DNA from: Haloferax denitrificans ATCC 35960
GTDB taxonomy: Archaea; Halobacteriota; Halobacteria; Halobacteriales; Haloferacaceae
Reading direction: 5' to 3'
DNA: 64,000 nucleotides
NCBI RefSeq assembly: GCF_000337795.1
Contig: NZ_AOLP01000008.1
Coordinates: forward strand, 124,001 to 188,000
Made by a program: the position numbers and the translations under genes. Positions 62,033 to 64,000 of this stretch are shown piece by piece. The notes below the pieces were generated by a model. It was not told the origin of the DNA, ran no database searches, and saw only the letters and a list, made by a program, of their open reading frames with translations. Within the stretch, counting starts at the first letter, position 1. The number at the start of each line of letters is the position of its first letter.

Positions 62033-62189
62033 TGCGCACGTATATCTCGAAAGCCACTACAAAAGTGTGTGGGTCGGTAGTTCGTCGCTCACCCCGATGC
62101 ACGCTCCCGAACTCCCCCCCGTCGACGACAGCCAACAAATGGTGACAACTTCGCAAGAATTGTATGTCGGAAGAGAGAACACACGACCG
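62033..62189. promoter_or_regulatory. Divergent promoter region between xacD and xacF
   Basis: 157 bp. An imperfect dyad ACAACTTCGCAAGAATTGT lies at 62145-62163, roughly 30-45 bp before the xacF ATG. Leftward CTTTTGTAG (read on the minus strand, near 62058-62066) is a TATA candidate for xacD. Confidence 0.45.
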
Positions 62190-63638
62190 ATGACGGAACC
62201 CAGTAAAAACTATGTCAACGGCGAGTGGGTGACCTCGGAGACCGGCGAGACGGCCGAGGTGACGAACCCCGCGAACCCGAGCGAGGTGGTCGCGACGTAT
62301 CAGCACTCCAATGAGAACGACGCCGCCGCGGCCGTCGACGCCGCCGTCGCGGCCGAAGACGAGTGGCGAAACACGCCCGGTCCCGAGCGCGGACGCATCC
62401 TCCGCGAGGCGGGGACGCTCCTCGCCCAGCGCAAGGACGAACTGACGGAGATTCTCATCGCCGAGGAGGGGAAGGCGCGGCCCGAAGCGGCGGGCGAGGT
62501 ACAGCGCGCAATCGACATCTTCCACTACTTCTCGACGAAGGCCGCCGACCTCGGCGGCGCGAGGAAGGGCGCGAGCGGGCCGAACACGAACCTCTACACG
62601 CGGCAGGAGCCGGTGGGCGTCGCGGCGCTCATCACGCCGTGGAACTACCCCATCGCCATCCCGGCGTGGAAGCTCGCTCCGGCGCTCGCCGCCGGCAACA
62701 CCGTCGTCCTCAAGCCCGCCTCCATCGCGCCCGGCGTCGTCGTCGAAATCGCCCGCGCGCTCGACGAGGCCGGCCTCCCCGACGGCGTCCTCAACGTCGT
62801 CACCGGCCCCGGTAGCTCGGTCGGTAGCGAGTTCATCGCCAACGAGGGCACGGACCTCGTCTCCTTCACCGGGAGCAGTCAGGTCGGCGAGATGGTGTAC
62901 GAGCAGGCCACAGACGCCGGCAAGCGCGTCCAGACCGAACTCGGCGGGAAGAACCCGACGCTCGTCGCCGACTCCGCGGACCCCGCCGAAGCCGCCGACA
63001 TCGTCGCCAACGGCGGGTTCGGAACCACCGGCCAGTCGTGTACGGCCTGCTCCCGCGCCATCGTCCACGAGGACGTGTACGACGACTTCGTCGCCGAGCT
63101 CGTCGACCGCGCTGAGTCCCTCGACGTCGGTCCCGGCACCGACCACGAGATGGGCCCGCAGGTCAGCGAGTCCGAACTCGCCTCGACGCTCGAATACATC
63201 GACATCGCCGAGGGCGAGGGCGCGACGCTCGAAGCCGGCGGCGGCGTCCCCGAGGGCGAGGCAGTCGAAACGGGTCACTTCGTGGAGCCGACGGTGTTCA
63301 CCGACGTCGACCCCGACATGCGCATCGCACAGGAGGAGGTCTTCGGCCCGGTCATCGCCGTCATCGAAGTGAGCGACTTCGACGAGGGGCTTGCGGTCGC
63401 GAACGGCGTCGACTACGGCCTGTCGGCCAGCGTCGTCACCGACGACCACACCGAGGCGAACCGCTTCGTCGACGAGGTCGAAGCCGGCGTGGTGAAGGTC
63501 AACGACAAGACGACCGGCCTCGAACTCCACGTCCCCTTCGGCGGGTTCAAGCGTTCCTCGTCGGAGACGTGGCGCGAACAGGGCGACGCCGGCCTCGACT
63601 TCTACACCATCGAGAAGACCGTCTACGACAACTACTGA
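62190..63638 (+). CDS. xacF: 2-oxoglutarate semialdehyde dehydrogenase
   Basis: 482 aa from the ATG at 62190; the longer frame upstream is non-coding promoter DNA. VAALITPWNYPIAIP, TVVLKPASIAP, SFTGSSQVGE, the base Glu in TELGGKNPTLV and catalytic Cys in TTGQSCTACSR are all present. It makes 2-oxoglutarate, the last step of the pentose route. The C-terminus (WREQGDAGLDFYTIEKTVYDNY-type) is usual for the succinate/oxoglutarate-semialdehyde group. Confidence 0.9.
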   Translation: MTEPSKNYVNGEWVTSETGETAEVTNPANPSEVVATYQHSNENDAAAAVDAAVAAEDEWRNTPGPERGRILREAGTLLAQRKDELTEILIAEEGKARPEAAGEVQRAIDIFHYFSTKAADLGGARKGASGPNTNLYTRQEPVGVAALITPWNYPIAIPAWKLAPALAAGNTVVLKPASIAPGVVVEIARALDEAGLPDGVLNVVTGPGSSVGSEFIANEGTDLVSFTGSSQVGEMVYEQATDAGKRVQTELGGKNPTLVADSADPAEAADIVANGGFGTTGQSCTACSRAIVHEDVYDDFVAELVDRAESLDVGPGTDHEMGPQVSESELASTLEYIDIAEGEGATLEAGGGVPEGEAVETGHFVEPTVFTDVDPDMRIAQEEVFGPVIAVIEVSDFDEGLAVANGVDYGLSASVVTDDHTEANRFVDEVEAGVVKVNDKTTGLELHVPFGGFKRSSSETWREQGDAGLDFYTIEKTVYDNY

Positions 63639-63690
63639 GCCTCCCACCCGGTCGCCGACGGCGACCGTCTGCCATCGTCTCGTTCTTTTC

Positions 63691-63735
63691 TCTCCTCTCC
63701 TCTCCTCTCCTCTCCTCTCCTCTCCTCTCCTCTCC
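63691..63735. repeat. Nine tandem TCTCC units
   Basis: A 45-bp pure pyrimidine run of the 5-bp unit TCTCC. It lies 53 bp past the xacF stop in a convergent gap. Confidence 0.9.
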
Positions 63736-63865
63736 TCATCTGCCTCCCGTCACCATCACCTATCACCCGTCACCCGCGCTCTCACCCTGTCGATACTGTC
63801 GTCTCAGCCCATCCAAACCCAATTCTCTATAACAGAACGACATTCCGCGGACGACCGCAATCGAG

Positions 63866-63887
63866 ATTACACCCGTAGCTGTGTAAT
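63866..63887. promoter_or_regulatory. 22-bp dyad ATTACA-N10-TGTAAT (right of the pentose island)
   Basis: The symmetry reaches 7 bp per arm (ATTACAC/GTGTAAT). Arms and spacing match the dyad at 48418-48439. Confidence 0.65.
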
Positions 63888-63984
63888 GTACGGCGGCGGT
63901 CACACGACGAGAGCTCTGTTAACACGGCTCCGAATCGAGAATCTGAGGGGCTCGCGCCCCGTTCCGAGATAGCGAACGAGCGCG

Positions 63985-64000
63985 TTAGTAGTTGATGTTG
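63985..64000 (-). CDS. C-terminal tip of a leftward gene (possibly the IclR-type xacR)
   Basis: The last 16 bases on the minus strand read Asn-Ile-Asn-Tyr followed by a TAA stop. Haloarchaeal IclR regulators often end in such a tail, and the pentose regulator gene is known to sit next to this dehydrogenase in Haloferax volcanii. Only five codons are visible, so this is a guess. Confidence 0.3.

Larger units (their letters stand above)
63639..63984. other. Gap after xacF with simple repeat and dyad
   Basis: 346 bp without a gene. It contains (TCTCC)9 at 63691-63735, TCTATAACAGAACG near 63826 and a 22-bp dyad at 63866-63887. Confidence 0.5.

Noticed and set aside
1-64000. tRNA or rRNA genes
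   Set aside because: No T-loop GGTTCGAATCC-type sequence or rRNA-like stretch was seen in any intergenic region I read; a covariance-model search would settle it.

Overview
The window looks like a haloarchaeal megaplasmid or secondary replicon, very probably from Haloferax. The DNA is GC-rich and the proteins are strongly acidic. Secreted solute-binding proteins carry twin-arginine lipoprotein signals, and many genes have a TATA-like box 26-30 bp before the ATG, as in leaderless archaeal transcripts. An Orc1/Cdc6 gene sits beside an origin built from TTACAAACGCGAGGGTGG repeats, with a ParA partition gene 16 kb away. Gene order (dms genes, origin, pentose genes) agrees with what I remember of the pHV4 replicon of Haloferax volcanii; this is recall, not a database search.

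Layout. 1-8173: DMSO/TMAO-type molybdoenzyme operon (dmsA partial, dmsB, membrane anchor, chaperone), then a molybdopterin-domain protein, mobA and a molybdate/tungstate-type binding protein plus permease with no ATPase. 8249-17900: mixed metabolism and a PIN/RHH toxin-antitoxin pair, aldehyde dehydrogenase, aldo-keto reductase, FemAB-like transferase, FMN protein, and a three-gene operon of two TenA proteins of different active-site class with an SSS symporter. 18113-20676: TATA-binding protein, replication origin and Orc1/Cdc6. 20792-35172: amino-acid and one-carbon block. It holds glyA, a threonine/serine dehydratase and regulators, then a cluster that reads as glycine-betaine uptake and demethylation: Rieske oxygenase, monomeric sarcosine-oxidase-like flavoprotein, BCCT transporter and a dimethylglycine-dehydrogenase-like FAD/GcvT protein. 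35336-37379: VapBC pair and ParA with a small acidic partner. 37506-45988: SLC13-like transporter, Bat-type regulator and a dipeptide-type ABC transporter with fused ATPases. 46372-63638: pentose degradation island (xacA-F-like enzymes and a xacGHIJK-like sugar ABC transporter with two ATPases).

How the genes work together. The pentose island encodes import, oxidation of D-xylose or L-arabinose, lactone hydrolysis, two dehydrations and oxidation of 2-oxoglutarate semialdehyde, the oxidative route characterised in Haloferax volcanii. The betaine block could take glycine betaine to dimethylglycine, sarcosine and glycine, with SHMT and the dehydratase carrying glycine to serine and pyruvate. This second pathway is inferred from families and gene order.

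The most interesting non-coding signals are: a cluster of CTAG sites inside the origin, a stray 22-nt copy of an origin repeat 4.6 kb away, a 12-bp motif shared by two betaine-cluster promoters, an 11-bp motif shared by two pentose promoters, and two ATTACA-N10-TGTAAT dyads at either side of the pentose genes. No tRNA, rRNA, CRISPR array or intact insertion sequence was seen.
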